Assembly (NCBI RefSeq): GCF_012223425.1
Contig: NZ_CP038799.1
Span: 3,208,249-3,272,248 of the forward strand
DNA length: 64,000 nucleotides
Source of the DNA: Mycolicibacterium frederiksbergense
GTDB lineage: Bacteria > Actinomycetota > Actinomycetes > Mycobacteriales > Mycobacteriaceae
Direction: 5' to 3'
The notes below the pieces were generated by a model. The model was not told the origin of the DNA and did no database searches. It was given only the letters and a program-made list of their open reading frames with translations. This document shows, one piece after another, positions 33,816 to 42,081 of this stretch. A program made the translations under genes and the position numbers. Within the stretch, counting starts at the first letter, position 1, and each line of letters opens with the position of its first letter.

Positions 33816-35996
33816 GTGTCCGTGTTGTCAGTGCAGGCCGACACATCCGATGAGATTGCGGCCCGTGAGCTGGTCCGTAGCTGGGCCGGGAGCTCCGGAG
33901 CGATCGAGGCGACCCGCAATGTGGAGCTCGGTGACCCCGATGCCTGGCGGGCCCCATACAGCGCCTTCGCCCAACTAGGGGCATTCGGTGTGGCGGTCCC
34001 CGAGGAGTTCGGCGGGGCGGGTAGCACCATCGGCGATCTGCTGGCCATGGTCGACGAGGCCGCGGCCGCCCTGGTACCCGGTCCGCTGGCCACCACCGCG
34101 CTGGCCACCCTGGTGGTCGACGATCCCGCCGTGCTGGAGGCGCTGGCCGGCGGCGAGCGCAGCGCGGGTATCGCCCTGGCGTCCGATATCACCTTCGATG
34201 CGGGCACCGCGACGGGGACCGCGGCGTTCGTCCTGGGCGCGGACCCGGCCGGCGTCTTCGTGCTGCCCGCCTCCGGCGGGCAGGAGCGCAGCGACTCGGG
34301 GATCAGTCCAGTTGACAATTGGTTGCTGGTCGACGGCGCCGCCGAGGGCGTCACGGTCGAACCGTTGGAGGCCACCGACTTTTCCCGGCCGTTGGCCCGG
34401 GTGGTGCTCGCCGGCGCCCCCGCCCAGGTGCTTGGCGCCTCCGGGCAGCGGGTCACCGATCTGGTCGCCACGGTGCTGGCGGCCGAGGCGGCCGGGCTGG
34501 CCCGCTGGCTCCTGGACACCGCCAATGAGTACGCCAAGGTGCGCGAGCAGTTCGGGAAGCCGATCGGCAGCTTCCAGGCCGTCAAGCACATGTGCGCCGA
34601 GATGCTGCTGCGCAGCCAGCAGGCCGCCGTCGCGGCCGCCGACGCCGCGGCTGCTGCTTCCGGTGATGACGGCGACCAGCTGTCGATCGCCGCCGCGGTC
34701 GCCGCGTCCATCGGCATCGACGCCGCCAAGAAGAACGCCAGGGACTGCATCCAGGTGCTCGGCGGTATCGGCATCACCTGGGAGCACGACGCGCACCTGT
34801 ACATGCGCCGGGCCTACGCCGTCGCGCAGTTCCTGGGCGGGCAGTCCCGGTGGCTGCGCCGCACCGTGGAACTGACCCGTGCCGGTGTGCGCAGGCAACT
34901 GCACGTGGACATCGAAGACAGCATCGTCGACGCGGACCTCTTTCGTTCCGAGATCGCCGCTGCCGCAGCGAAGATCGCCGAGCTGCCCGAAGAGGAGCGC
35001 CAGCGTGCACTGGCCGAGTCGGGGCTGCTGGCGCCGCACTGGCCCAAGCCCTACGGCCGGGACGCGACGCCCGCCGAGCAACTGGTCATCGACGAGGAAC
35101 TGAATGCGGCCGGGGTGGCGCGCCCGGACATCTCGATCGGCTGGTGGGCCGCGCCGACCATCCTGGCGGCGGGCACCCCGGAACTGATCGACCGGTTCAT
35201 CCCCGGCACCCTCACCGGCGACGTGTACTGGTGCCAGCTGTTCTCCGAGCCCGGCGCCGGGTCGGACCTCGCTGCGCTGCGCACCAAGGCCGTTCGCACC
35301 GAACGGGATGGCAGGGCTGGTTGGAGTCTGACCGGGCAGAAGGTGTGGACCTCGAACGCGCACCGCGCGAACTGGGGCATCTGCCTGGCCCGCACCAACC
35401 CCGATGTGCCGAAACACAAGGGCATCACCTACTTCCTGGTCGAGATGAACTCGCCCGGTATCGACATCCGCCCGCTACGTGAGATCACCGGAGAGGCGCT
35501 CTTCAACGAGGTGTTCTTCGACGACCTGTTCGTGCCCGACGAGTTGGTGGTCGGCGAGGTCGACGGTGGATGGCCGCTGGCCCGCACCACCCTGGCCAAC
35601 GAGCGCGTCGCGATCGCCACCGGCGGGGCGCTGGACAAGAGCATGGAGCACCTGCTCGACGTGATCGGCGACCGGGCGCTCGACGGCGCGGAGGCCGATC
35701 GGCTGGGCACGTTGATCATTGCCGCACAAGTCGGTTCGCTGCTGGACCAGTTGATCGCGCGGTTGGCGGTCGGTGGAAACGATCCGGGTGCGCCGTCGAG
35801 CGTGCGCAAGCTGATCGGGGTGCGCTACCGCCAGGGCCTGGCCGAGACGGTGATGGACTTCCTGGACGGTGCGGGCATCGTCGATTCCCCGGACGTGCGC
35901 TACTTCCTGAACACCCGCTGCCTGTCCATTGCCGGCGGCACCGAGCAGATCCTGCTCACGCTGGCGGGGGAGCGGCTGCTGGGACTGCCGCGCTGA
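33816..35996 (+). CDS. fadE34: Two-domain acyl-CoA dehydrogenase FadE34 (ChsE3)
   Basis: A 726-aa fusion of two acyl-CoA dehydrogenase units, about residues 1-350 and 380-726. FadE34/ChsE3 oxidises C5-side-chain steroid CoA thioesters in cholesterol breakdown. Signatures are FGKPIGSFQAVKH and GITWEHDAHLYMRRA in the first unit, and QLFSEPGAGSDLAAL and AGGTEQILLTLAGERLLGLP in the second. Start GTG 33816 has AGGAG 7 nt upstream. Residues 157-162 (ERSDSG) are encoded by a dispersed repeat. The 3' end overlaps the convergent TetR gene by 41 bp. Confidence 0.94.
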   Translation: MSVLSVQADTSDEIAARELVRSWAGSSGAIEATRNVELGDPDAWRAPYSAFAQLGAFGVAVPEEFGGAGSTIGDLLAMVDEAAAALVPGPLATTALATLVVDDPAVLEALAGGERSAGIALASDITFDAGTATGTAAFVLGADPAGVFVLPASGGQERSDSGISPVDNWLLVDGAAEGVTVEPLEATDFSRPLARVVLAGAPAQVLGASGQRVTDLVATVLAAEAAGLARWLLDTANEYAKVREQFGKPIGSFQAVKHMCAEMLLRSQQAAVAAADAAAAASGDDGDQLSIAAAVAASIGIDAAKKNARDCIQVLGGIGITWEHDAHLYMRRAYAVAQFLGGQSRWLRRTVELTRAGVRRQLHVDIEDSIVDADLFRSEIAAAAAKIAELPEEERQRALAESGLLAPHWPKPYGRDATPAEQLVIDEELNAAGVARPDISIGWWAAPTILAAGTPELIDRFIPGTLTGDVYWCQLFSEPGAGSDLAALRTKAVRTERDGRAGWSLTGQKVWTSNAHRANWGICLARTNPDVPKHKGITYFLVEMNSPGIDIRPLREITGEALFNEVFFDDLFVPDELVVGEVDGGWPLARTTLANERVAIATGGALDKSMEHLLDVIGDRALDGAEADRLGTLIIAAQVGSLLDQLIARLAVGGNDPGAPSSVRKLIGVRYRQGLAETVMDFLDGAGIVDSPDVRYFLNTRCLSIAGGTEQILLTLAGERLLGLPR
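34277..34301 (+). repeat. Dispersed repeat copy inside fadE34
   Basis: It contains GGAGCGCAGCGACTCGGGG in frame, encoding Glu-Arg-Ser-Asp-Ser-Gly, the same hexapeptide as in otsB although the two proteins are unrelated. It sits in the poorly conserved part of the first dehydrogenase unit. Confidence 0.6.
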
Positions 35997-36600
35997 CGGT
36001 CAGGTAACCCGTCAGCAGTCGCACCACCTCGTCCTCCAGCTGGGCGGTGTCCACTGGCGCCCCGATGAGCCGGTGCACCAGCGATTCGACCGTGGCGATG
36101 GTCAGCCGGGCCGCGAATTCCGGGTCGCCGACCCGGACGTCGGGGTGGCGGCGCAGCAGTTCGGTGACAGCCGCGACACCACGCGCCTCGGTATCGCGCA
36201 GCCGGGCCAGCAGCGCCGCCGAACGGGGTGCCTCCTCGAACAACACCCGGTGCAGCGCGGGGTCCTCGCGGTGATTGTCGATGGCGGCCCGCACGAACAG
36301 CCGCACCAGATCGTCGAGCGCCTCGGGTAGACCGTCGCGCAGCCGGTCGGCCAGCAGCGTGGTGCCGGCGTCGATGTGAGCGTCGCTCAGCGCGGCGAGG
36401 ATGGCGTCCTTGTTCGGAAAGTACTGGTACAGCGAGCCGATGGACACACCCGCCGCCGCCGCGATGCGGTTCGTGGTGCCGGCGGCGTAGCCGTGCTCGC
36501 TGAAGACGCGTGCCGCCGCGTCGAGGATGTCGCGGCGGGTCTGGGCGGAACGCCGCTGTCGGGGCTGCTTGCGGGCACGGAACCGGTCGGTGGGTGCCAT
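35956..36600 (-). CDS. TetR-family transcriptional regulator
   Basis: A 214-aa regulator. The DNA-binding domain is RRDILDAAARVFSEHGYAA then AAAAGVSIGSLYQYFPNKDA. The C-terminal ligand domain is typical of the TetR_C group with an acidic ALDDLVRLFVRAAIDNH helix. ATG 36600 is chosen because upstream in-frame sequence belongs to the neighbouring gene. It overlaps the end of fadE34 on the other strand. Its target is unknown; it is 14 bp downstream of the secreted-protein gene. Confidence 0.87.
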   Translation of the reverse strand: MAPTDRFRARKQPRQRRSAQTRRDILDAAARVFSEHGYAAGTTNRIAAAAGVSIGSLYQYFPNKDAILAALSDAHIDAGTTLLADRLRDGLPEALDDLVRLFVRAAIDNHREDPALHRVLFEEAPRSAALLARLRDTEARGVAAVTELLRRHPDVRVGDPEFAARLTIATVESLVHRLIGAPVDTAQLEDEVVRLLTGYLTVSAAVPAAAPPPA

Positions 36601-36614
36601 GTCGCCGCCGTGGG

Positions 36615-37190
36615 TCAGCTGAAGGTGGTCTGCGCGCACGCCGCCGGGGTGGTGAAGTTCACCCCGGAGTAGACGACCTGCACGTTCGAACACACGATGA
36701 AGCCGGCTTCGGTGGTGGGTTTGCCGGTGGCCCAGTCGGTTTGCACGGCGACGCCGTCGGTGCGGAAGCGTTCGAGGGGCCCGCCGCCGAAGTAGGTGAC
36801 CGAGATCTCGTTACCGCTGACGGCCTTGAAGGATCGGGACAGGACGTTGTTGATGTTGGCGCCCTTGGTTTCCGGCGGCGCGCCCGTCGGCGCGCTGTAG
36901 CTCACTTCTTGCCACACGCTGCGGTCGGTGCTGCGCAGGGTGATGGTCTGGCGGGCCCAGAATTCCTGGGGAAAGCCGATGGGGCCCTGCGGGGTGAGCA
37001 GGTTCATCTGCGTGTTGAAGAAGCACCGTCCCTGCGCCTGCACGCAGTCGGCGGTGGCGTGCAGTTCGAGCGTGCCGCCCGGCGCCGGTATCGACGACAT
37101 ACCGGTGTTGGTCGCGGCCCCCGCGACAGCCGGACCGGTCAGCGCGGCGGTGGCGCAGACGGCCGCGGCCACTCCAAGAATCCTCTTCAC
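36615..37190 (-). CDS. Secreted protein of unknown function (Rv3572-like)
   Basis: A 191-aa exported protein with a classical signal peptide (MKRILGVAAAVCATAALTGPAVAGA, likely cleavage after residue 26). The mature part has five Cys (near DCVQAQGRCFF, IVCSN and ACAQT) that could form disulfides. No known domain is recognised. The place between kshB and the fadE34 region matches Rv3572. Confidence 0.82.
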   Translation of the reverse strand: MKRILGVAAAVCATAALTGPAVAGAATNTGMSSIPAPGGTLELHATADCVQAQGRCFFNTQMNLLTPQGPIGFPQEFWARQTITLRSTDRSVWQEVSYSAPTGAPPETKGANINNVLSRSFKAVSGNEISVTYFGGGPLERFRTDGVAVQTDWATGKPTTEAGFIVCSNVQVVYSGVNFTTPAACAQTTFS

Positions 37191-37229
37191 GGCAGTTCCT
37201 CCCGGTCCGGGCGAATGTTAGCCCGGGCG

Positions 37230-38285
37230 CTATTCGTCGTAGGTGACTTCCACCGAATCCGACGCGGGCAGCGCCTGGCACGCCAGGATCAGCCCCTCGT
37301 CGAGATCGGACGGTTCGAGCACGTCATTGATCTCCATGTCCACATCGCCCTTGCGCATCAGCACCGCGCAGGCTCCGCAGTGGCCCTCGCGGCAGGAGAA
37401 GGGGGCGTCGAGTCCCTTGTTGAGCAGGACGTCGAGCAGCTTTGCCTTGCGCGGCCACTCGATCTCATGGGTGGTGCCGTCGAGTTCGACGATGGCCTGC
37501 GCCGGCCCGCGGTCGTCGTCCTCGTCGATCTCGATGACGACCTCGGCGAAGGGATCGGAGTCCAGGGACTTGAAGACCTCGATGTGGATGTGTCTCGCGT
37601 CGACGGTCTTCAACGCGGCCTCGGCGGCCGCCATGAACGGGCCGGGCCCGCAGATGAACGCCTCGTGCGCGGCGAACGGGCGTAGCAGGGTGGCCAGCGC
37701 GTCGGTGCTGGGCAGGCCCTGCACGGTCTCCAGCCAGTGGATGACCGTCAACCGGTCCGGGTGTGCGGCCGCGAGCTCCCGCAGCGCGGCGGCGAAGATC
37801 ACCGAGTTCTCGTCGCGGTTGGCGTAGACCAGCACGATCTTTCCGCTGCCCTCGGCGAGTGCCGATTTGCAGATCGCCATCATCGGCGTGATCCCGCTTC
37901 CGGCGGCCAGCAACAGCAGATCGGTGTTCAGGTTCTTGGGCACGAAGGTGCCCGACGGGGCCAGCACATGCATCCGCATCCCGGCGTGGGCGTTGTCGCA
38001 CAACCAGTTCGAGGCGTAGCCGTCGGCGGTTCGCTTGACGGTGACGGTGAGGTGTTCGTCGATGGTCGGCGCACTCGACAGCGAGTAGCAGCGGGCCACC
38101 GATCCGGTCCGCTCGCTGGGCACCCGTAGCGTCAGGAACTGGCCGGGTGCGTAGCGAAGCCGGTCTGCGGGAATGTCACTCCCGTCCGGAATCGTGAACA
38201 CCAGCGAGCGGGCGTCGGCGGTCTCCTCGACGACCTCGGTCACCTGCAGTTCCAGCACATGGCTGCCGAGCGGCTCATCCGTCAC
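37230..38285 (-). CDS. kshB: 3-ketosteroid-9-alpha-hydroxylase reductase subunit KshB
   Basis: A 351-aa electron-transfer reductase that feeds KshA, opening the steroid B ring. An FAD domain comes first (RCYSLSSAP), then the NAD domain (LLAAGSGITPMMAI; FICGPGPFM), then a plant-type [2Fe-2S] domain with Cys-x4-Cys-x2-Cys (SCREGHCGACAV) and a distal Cys in LACQ. GTG 38285 gives the usual length. A KstR box lies 26 bp upstream. KshA is not in the window. Confidence 0.93.
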   Translation of the reverse strand: MTDEPLGSHVLELQVTEVVEETADARSLVFTIPDGSDIPADRLRYAPGQFLTLRVPSERTGSVARCYSLSSAPTIDEHLTVTVKRTADGYASNWLCDNAHAGMRMHVLAPSGTFVPKNLNTDLLLLAAGSGITPMMAICKSALAEGSGKIVLVYANRDENSVIFAAALRELAAAHPDRLTVIHWLETVQGLPSTDALATLLRPFAAHEAFICGPGPFMAAAEAALKTVDARHIHIEVFKSLDSDPFAEVVIEIDEDDDRGPAQAIVELDGTTHEIEWPRKAKLLDVLLNKGLDAPFSCREGHCGACAVLMRKGDVDMEINDVLEPSDLDEGLILACQALPASDSVEVTYDE

Positions 38286-38311
38286 AGGCCTGCCCTCATT
38301 TCCCTCATAAC

Positions 38312-38325
38312 TAGAACATGTTACA
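38312..38325. promoter_or_regulatory. KstR box of kshB
   Basis: TAGAACATGTTACA fits TNNAACNNGTTNNA exactly. It lies 26 bp upstream of the kshB GTG start. Confidence 0.85.
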
Positions 38326-38379
38326 AAACTGAACATGTGCAGGTCCAGCCGATGATTCGGCACGCTACTCGACACAAAT

Positions 38380-38393
38380 CGTAACGTGTTCTA
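38380..38393. promoter_or_regulatory. KstR box of the hsa operon
   Basis: CGTAACGTGTTCTA matches TNNAACNNGTTNNA at all fixed positions but the first. Its right end overlaps a TAATCT -10-like element at 38392-38397, so the repressor would cover the promoter of hsaA. Confidence 0.78.
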
Positions 38394-38434
38394 ATCTTTG
38401 TCCAGTGCTTGATCTCGATCCGGGAGGCAATTCA

Positions 38435-39619
38435 GTGACGTCTATTGAACAGCGTGACGTGCAGGCGGTGCTCGCCGGCATCGATGATCTGTTGCCCAAG
38501 CTGCGTGAACGGGCCCAGGCCGCCGAAGATCGGCGCCAGGTGTCCTACGAAACCATCAACGAACTCGACGAGGTCGGCTTCTTCAAACTGCTCCAGCCCG
38601 AGCAGTGGGGCGGTCTGCAGGCCGACCCGACGAACTTCTACGAGGCGGTCCGCAGGCTGGCGAGCGCCTGCGGTTCCACCGGCTGGATCAGTTCGATCAT
38701 CGGTGTGCACAACTGGCACCTCGCGCTGTTCGATCAGCGGGCCCAGGACGAGGTGTGGGGCGAGGATCCGACGGTGCGGGTGTCCTCGTCGTACGCGCCG
38801 ATGGGCGCGGGCACCGTCGTCGACGGTGGCTACCTGGTGAGCGGCGCCTGGCAGTGGTCCTCCGGTAGCGAGCACGCCACCTGGGCATTCCTCGGCGGCC
38901 CGGTGATCAAGGACGGGCGCCCGGTCGACTTCGGCAGCTTCCTGATCCCGCGCACCGAATACACCATCGACGATGTGTGGCATGTCGTCGGCCTGAAGGG
39001 GACCGGCAGCAACACCGTCGTCGTCAAGGACGTGTTCGTGCCCTCGCACCGCTTCCTGTCCTACAAGGCGATGAACGACGGCACCGCGGGCGGATACGAG
39101 AACAACACCGCGCCGGTCTACAAGATGCCGTGGGGCACCATGCATCCCACCACCATCTCCGCACCGATCGTCGGTATGGCCTACGGCGCCTACGCCGCCC
39201 ATGTCGAGCATCAGGGCAAGCGGGTGCGTGCGGCCTTCGCCGGCGAGAAGTCCAAGGACGACCCGTTCGCCAAGGTCCGCATCGCCGAGGCGGCCAGCGA
39301 TATCGACGCCGCCTGGCGCCAGCTGATCGGCAACGTCGGCGACGAGTACGCGTTGTTGCAGGCGGGCAAGGAGATTCCGTTCGATCTGCGCGCCCGCGCC
39401 CGTCGCGACCAGGTGCGTGCCACGGCCCGCTCCATCGCCTCGATCGACCTGCTGTTCGAGTCGGCCGGCGCCACCGCACTGGTGACCGGCGCTCCGCTGC
39501 AGCGGTTCTGGCGTGATGCCCACGCCGGCCGGGTGCATGCCGCCAACGAGCCCGAGCGCGCCTACCTGATCTTCGGTAACAACGAATTCGGCCTGCCGCC
39601 CGCGGACACGATGGTCTGA
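38435..39619 (+). CDS. hsaA: 3-HSA hydroxylase oxygenase subunit HsaA
   Basis: A 394-aa flavin-dependent monooxygenase of the acyl-CoA dehydrogenase fold. It hydroxylates 3-HSA to the catechol 3,4-DHSA using reduced flavin from HsaB. Length equals the M. tuberculosis protein, and segments such as GSTGWISSIIGVHNWHLALF and MPWGTMHPTTISAPIVGMAY agree with it. GTG 38435 with GGGAGG 8 nt upstream is the start; a GTG at 38405 lies at leaderless distance from the -10 element and could add ten residues. First gene of hsaADCB. Confidence 0.96.
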   Translation: MTSIEQRDVQAVLAGIDDLLPKLRERAQAAEDRRQVSYETINELDEVGFFKLLQPEQWGGLQADPTNFYEAVRRLASACGSTGWISSIIGVHNWHLALFDQRAQDEVWGEDPTVRVSSSYAPMGAGTVVDGGYLVSGAWQWSSGSEHATWAFLGGPVIKDGRPVDFGSFLIPRTEYTIDDVWHVVGLKGTGSNTVVVKDVFVPSHRFLSYKAMNDGTAGGYENNTAPVYKMPWGTMHPTTISAPIVGMAYGAYAAHVEHQGKRVRAAFAGEKSKDDPFAKVRIAEAASDIDAAWRQLIGNVGDEYALLQAGKEIPFDLRARARRDQVRATARSIASIDLLFESAGATALVTGAPLQRFWRDAHAGRVHAANEPERAYLIFGNNEFGLPPADTMV

Positions 39620-39621
39620 CA

Positions 39622-40494
39622 GTGACAGCAACGCAAGAAATTACCTTCGAATCCACCTCCCGCTACGCGGATGTGCAGGCCGGCCAGCTGGCCATGCGCT
39701 TGCACTACCACGAGGCGGGCGACCCGACCGCGCAGACCATCGTGCTGTTGCACGGCGGCGGGCCGGGCGCATCGAGTTGGTCGAACTTCGGCCGCAACAT
39801 CGCCGTGCTCGCCGAGAAGTTCCACGTCATCGCGATCGACCAGCCCGGATACGGACTGTCCGACAAGCACACCGAGCACGAGCAATACAACCGGTACAGC
39901 GCCAAGGCGGTGCTCGGTCTGCTCGACCGCCTGGGTGTGCAAGGTCGGGTTCCGCTGCTGGGCAACTCGCTCGGCGGCGGTACCGCGGTGCGGTTCGCGC
40001 TCGACTACCCGGACCGGGCCGGCAAGCTCGTCCTGATGGGCCCCGGCGGACTGAGCGTCAACCTGTTCGCGCCCGACCCGACCGAGGGTGTCAAGGCGCT
40101 CGCCAAGTTCAACTACGAGCCGACTCGGGAGAACCTCGAAGCCTTCATCCGCATCATGGTTTTCGACCAGAAGCTGGTCACCCCGGAACTCGTCGACGAG
40201 CGCTTCGCGATCGCCAGCACCCCGGAATCGCTGGCCGCCACCCGGGCGATGGGTAAATCGTTCGCGGGACCGGACTTCGAGCTCGGCATGATGTGGCGCG
40301 AGGTGTTCAAACTGCGCCAGCCGGTGCTGTTGATCTGGGGCCGTGAGGACCGGGTCAATCCGCTCGATGGTGCGCTGGTCGCGGTCAAGCAGATTCCGCG
40401 CGTGCAGTTGCACGTCTTCGGTCAGTGTGGACACTGGGCCCAGGTCGAGAAGTTCGACGAGTTCAACAAGCTCACCACCGATTTCCTCAGCTAG
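39622..40494 (+). CDS. hsaD: 4,5:9,10-diseco-3-hydroxy-androstadiene-trione-4-oate hydrolase HsaD
   Basis: A 290-aa C-C bond hydrolase (meta-cleavage product hydrolase). The catalytic triad is visible: Ser116 in GNSLGGG, Asp243 in WGREDRVNP and His271 in GQCGHW. It cleaves 4,9-DSHA into HIP and a C5 hydroxydienoate. GTG 39622 lies 2 bp after the hsaA stop. Confidence 0.96.
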   Translation: MTATQEITFESTSRYADVQAGQLAMRLHYHEAGDPTAQTIVLLHGGGPGASSWSNFGRNIAVLAEKFHVIAIDQPGYGLSDKHTEHEQYNRYSAKAVLGLLDRLGVQGRVPLLGNSLGGGTAVRFALDYPDRAGKLVLMGPGGLSVNLFAPDPTEGVKALAKFNYEPTRENLEAFIRIMVFDQKLVTPELVDERFAIASTPESLAATRAMGKSFAGPDFELGMMWREVFKLRQPVLLIWGREDRVNPLDGALVAVKQIPRVQLHVFGQCGHWAQVEKFDEFNKLTTDFLS

Positions 40495-40506
40495 GAAGGC
40501 ACAGCG

Positions 40507-41406
40507 ATGAGCATCAAGGCTCTTGGATACATGCGCATCGAAGCCACCGACGTAGCGGCGTGGCGCGAGTTCGCGCTCAAGGTACTCGGCATGGTCGAAG
40601 GCGACGGCTCCACCCCGGGTGCGCTGTACCTGCGGATGGACGAGATGGCGGCCCGGCTGGTCATCGTGCCCGGCGAGCAGGACCGGCTGCTGATCTCGGG
40701 CTGGGAGGTCGCCGATGCGCCGGCGCTGCAGGCGCTGCGCGAGACGCTGTCCAAGGCGGGCGTCGATTTCACCGAGGGCACCCGCGAGGAGAAATCCGAA
40801 CGGCGCGTCGAGGGCCTGATCCGTTTCACCGACCCGGCGGGCAACGTGCTGGAGGCCTTCCACGGCGCCCAGTATCTGGGCCGCCGGTTCGTCAGCCCGT
40901 ACGGCCACAAGTTCGTCACCGCCGAGCAGGGACTGGGGCACGTGGTGCTCACCTGTGACGATGATGCTGCGGCACAGGCGTTCTACCAAGACGTGCTCGG
41001 CTTCCGATTGCGGGATTCGATGAGCCTGCCGCCGCAGCTGGCGGGCCGCCCGGCCGATGGCGATCCGATCTGGTTGCGTTTCTACGGGTGCAACCCGCGC
41101 CATCATGCGCTGGCCTTCATGCCGATGCCCAACCCGACCGGCATCGTCCATCTGATGGTCGAGGTCGAGGAATCCGACGATGTCGGTCTCTGCCTGGACC
41201 GTGCGCTGCGCCGCAAGGTGAAGATGTCGGCGACCCTGGGCAGACACACCAACGACAAAATGCTGTCCTTCTACATCAAGACCCCCGGCGGCTTCGATAT
41301 CGAGTTCGGTTGTGAGGGACTCGAAGTCGAGGACCATAGCTGGGTGGCCCGGGAGAGCACCGCGGTCAGCCTGTGGGGCCACGACTTCAGCGTCGGCTTC
41401 AAGTAG
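40507..41406 (+). CDS. hsaC: Iron-dependent extradiol dioxygenase HsaC
   Basis: A 299-aa type I extradiol dioxygenase with four beta-alpha-beta modules. The Fe(II) ligands His145, His215 and Glu266 fall at the same numbers as in M. tuberculosis HsaC. It performs meta-cleavage of the steroid catechol 3,4-DHSA. AGGAAGG lies upstream of ATG 40507, 12 bp after hsaD. Confidence 0.97.
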   Translation: MSIKALGYMRIEATDVAAWREFALKVLGMVEGDGSTPGALYLRMDEMAARLVIVPGEQDRLLISGWEVADAPALQALRETLSKAGVDFTEGTREEKSERRVEGLIRFTDPAGNVLEAFHGAQYLGRRFVSPYGHKFVTAEQGLGHVVLTCDDDAAAQAFYQDVLGFRLRDSMSLPPQLAGRPADGDPIWLRFYGCNPRHHALAFMPMPNPTGIVHLMVEVEESDDVGLCLDRALRRKVKMSATLGRHTNDKMLSFYIKTPGGFDIEFGCEGLEVEDHSWVARESTAVSLWGHDFSVGFK

Positions 41407-41408
41407 TC

Positions 41409-41975
41409 ATGAGTTCTGCGACCATCGATCCGCGCACGTTCCGGCATGTGCTCGGGCAGTTCTGCACCGGTGTCACGGTGATCACCACCGTGCATGAGGC
41501 GACCCCGATCGGGTTCGCCTGCCAGTCCTTCGCCGCGTTGTCGCTGGATCCGCCGCTGGTGTTGTTCTGCCCGACCAAACAGTCGCGGGCCTGGCAGGCC
41601 ATCGAGGCCAGCGGGAAGTTCTGCGTCAACATGCTGCACGAGAACCAGCAGCACGTCTCGGCGCAGTTCGGGTCCAAGGCTCCGGACAAGTTCGCCGGGA
41701 TCGACTGGAGCCCTTCGGAACTCGGATCGCCGGTGATCGAGGGCAGCCTGGCCCACATCGACTGCACGGTGGCCTCGGTGCACGACGGCGGCGATCACTT
41801 CGTGGTGTTCGGTGCGGTGCAGTCGATGTCGGAGCCGCCCGCTCTCAAGCCGCGACCGCTGCTGTTCTACCGGGGCGAATACACCGGTATCGAACCGGAC
41901 AAGAACACCCCGGCCCAGTGGCGCGACGACCTGGACGCCTTCCTCACCGCGACCACCTCGGACACCTGGCTGTAA
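41409..41975 (+). CDS. hsaB: Flavin reductase subunit HsaB
   Basis: A 188-aa flavin reductase of the short-chain (HpaC-like) family supplying FMNH2 to HsaA. Conserved parts are GQFCTGVTVITTV, GFACQSFAALSLDPPLVLFCP and a C-terminal RPLLFYRGEY. It starts 2 bp after hsaC. The last codons (CTG TAA) are the beginning of the first unit of a 32-bp tandem repeat. The nat gene that follows hsaB in M. tuberculosis is absent here. Confidence 0.95.
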   Translation: MSSATIDPRTFRHVLGQFCTGVTVITTVHEATPIGFACQSFAALSLDPPLVLFCPTKQSRAWQAIEASGKFCVNMLHENQQHVSAQFGSKAPDKFAGIDWSPSELGSPVIEGSLAHIDCTVASVHDGGDHFVVFGAVQSMSEPPALKPRPLLFYRGEYTGIEPDKNTPAQWRDDLDAFLTATTSDTWL

Positions 41976-42064
41976 TCCCGTCGCTTCGCTCGCCCGGGGC
42001 GCTGTAATCCCGTCGCTTCGCTCGCCCGGGGCGCTGTAATCCCGTCGCTTCGCCCGCCCGGGGT
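41969..42064 (+). repeat. Tandem repeat, three 32-bp units, at the end of hsaB
   Basis: Three consecutive units begin GCTGTAATCCCGTCGCTTCG. Units 1 and 2 are identical; unit 3 has a few changes (CGCCCGCCC for CGCTCGCCC, GGGT for GGGC). Each unit contains CTGTAA, so the real hsaB stop is repeated. The core CGTCGCTTCGCTC is the reverse complement of the core of the copies in otsB and fadE34. Confidence 0.9.
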
Positions 42065-42081
42065 GCTGGAGACCGCGGGCG

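Noticed and set aside
33975..35417. 480-aa open frame opposite fadE34
   Set aside because: Antisense shadow with His/Gly/Gln/Arg-rich low-information sequence.
39562..41382. 606-aa open frame on the minus strand across hsaD and hsaC
   Set aside because: Shadow frame of two genes whose catalytic residues are all identified; composition is typical of antisense.
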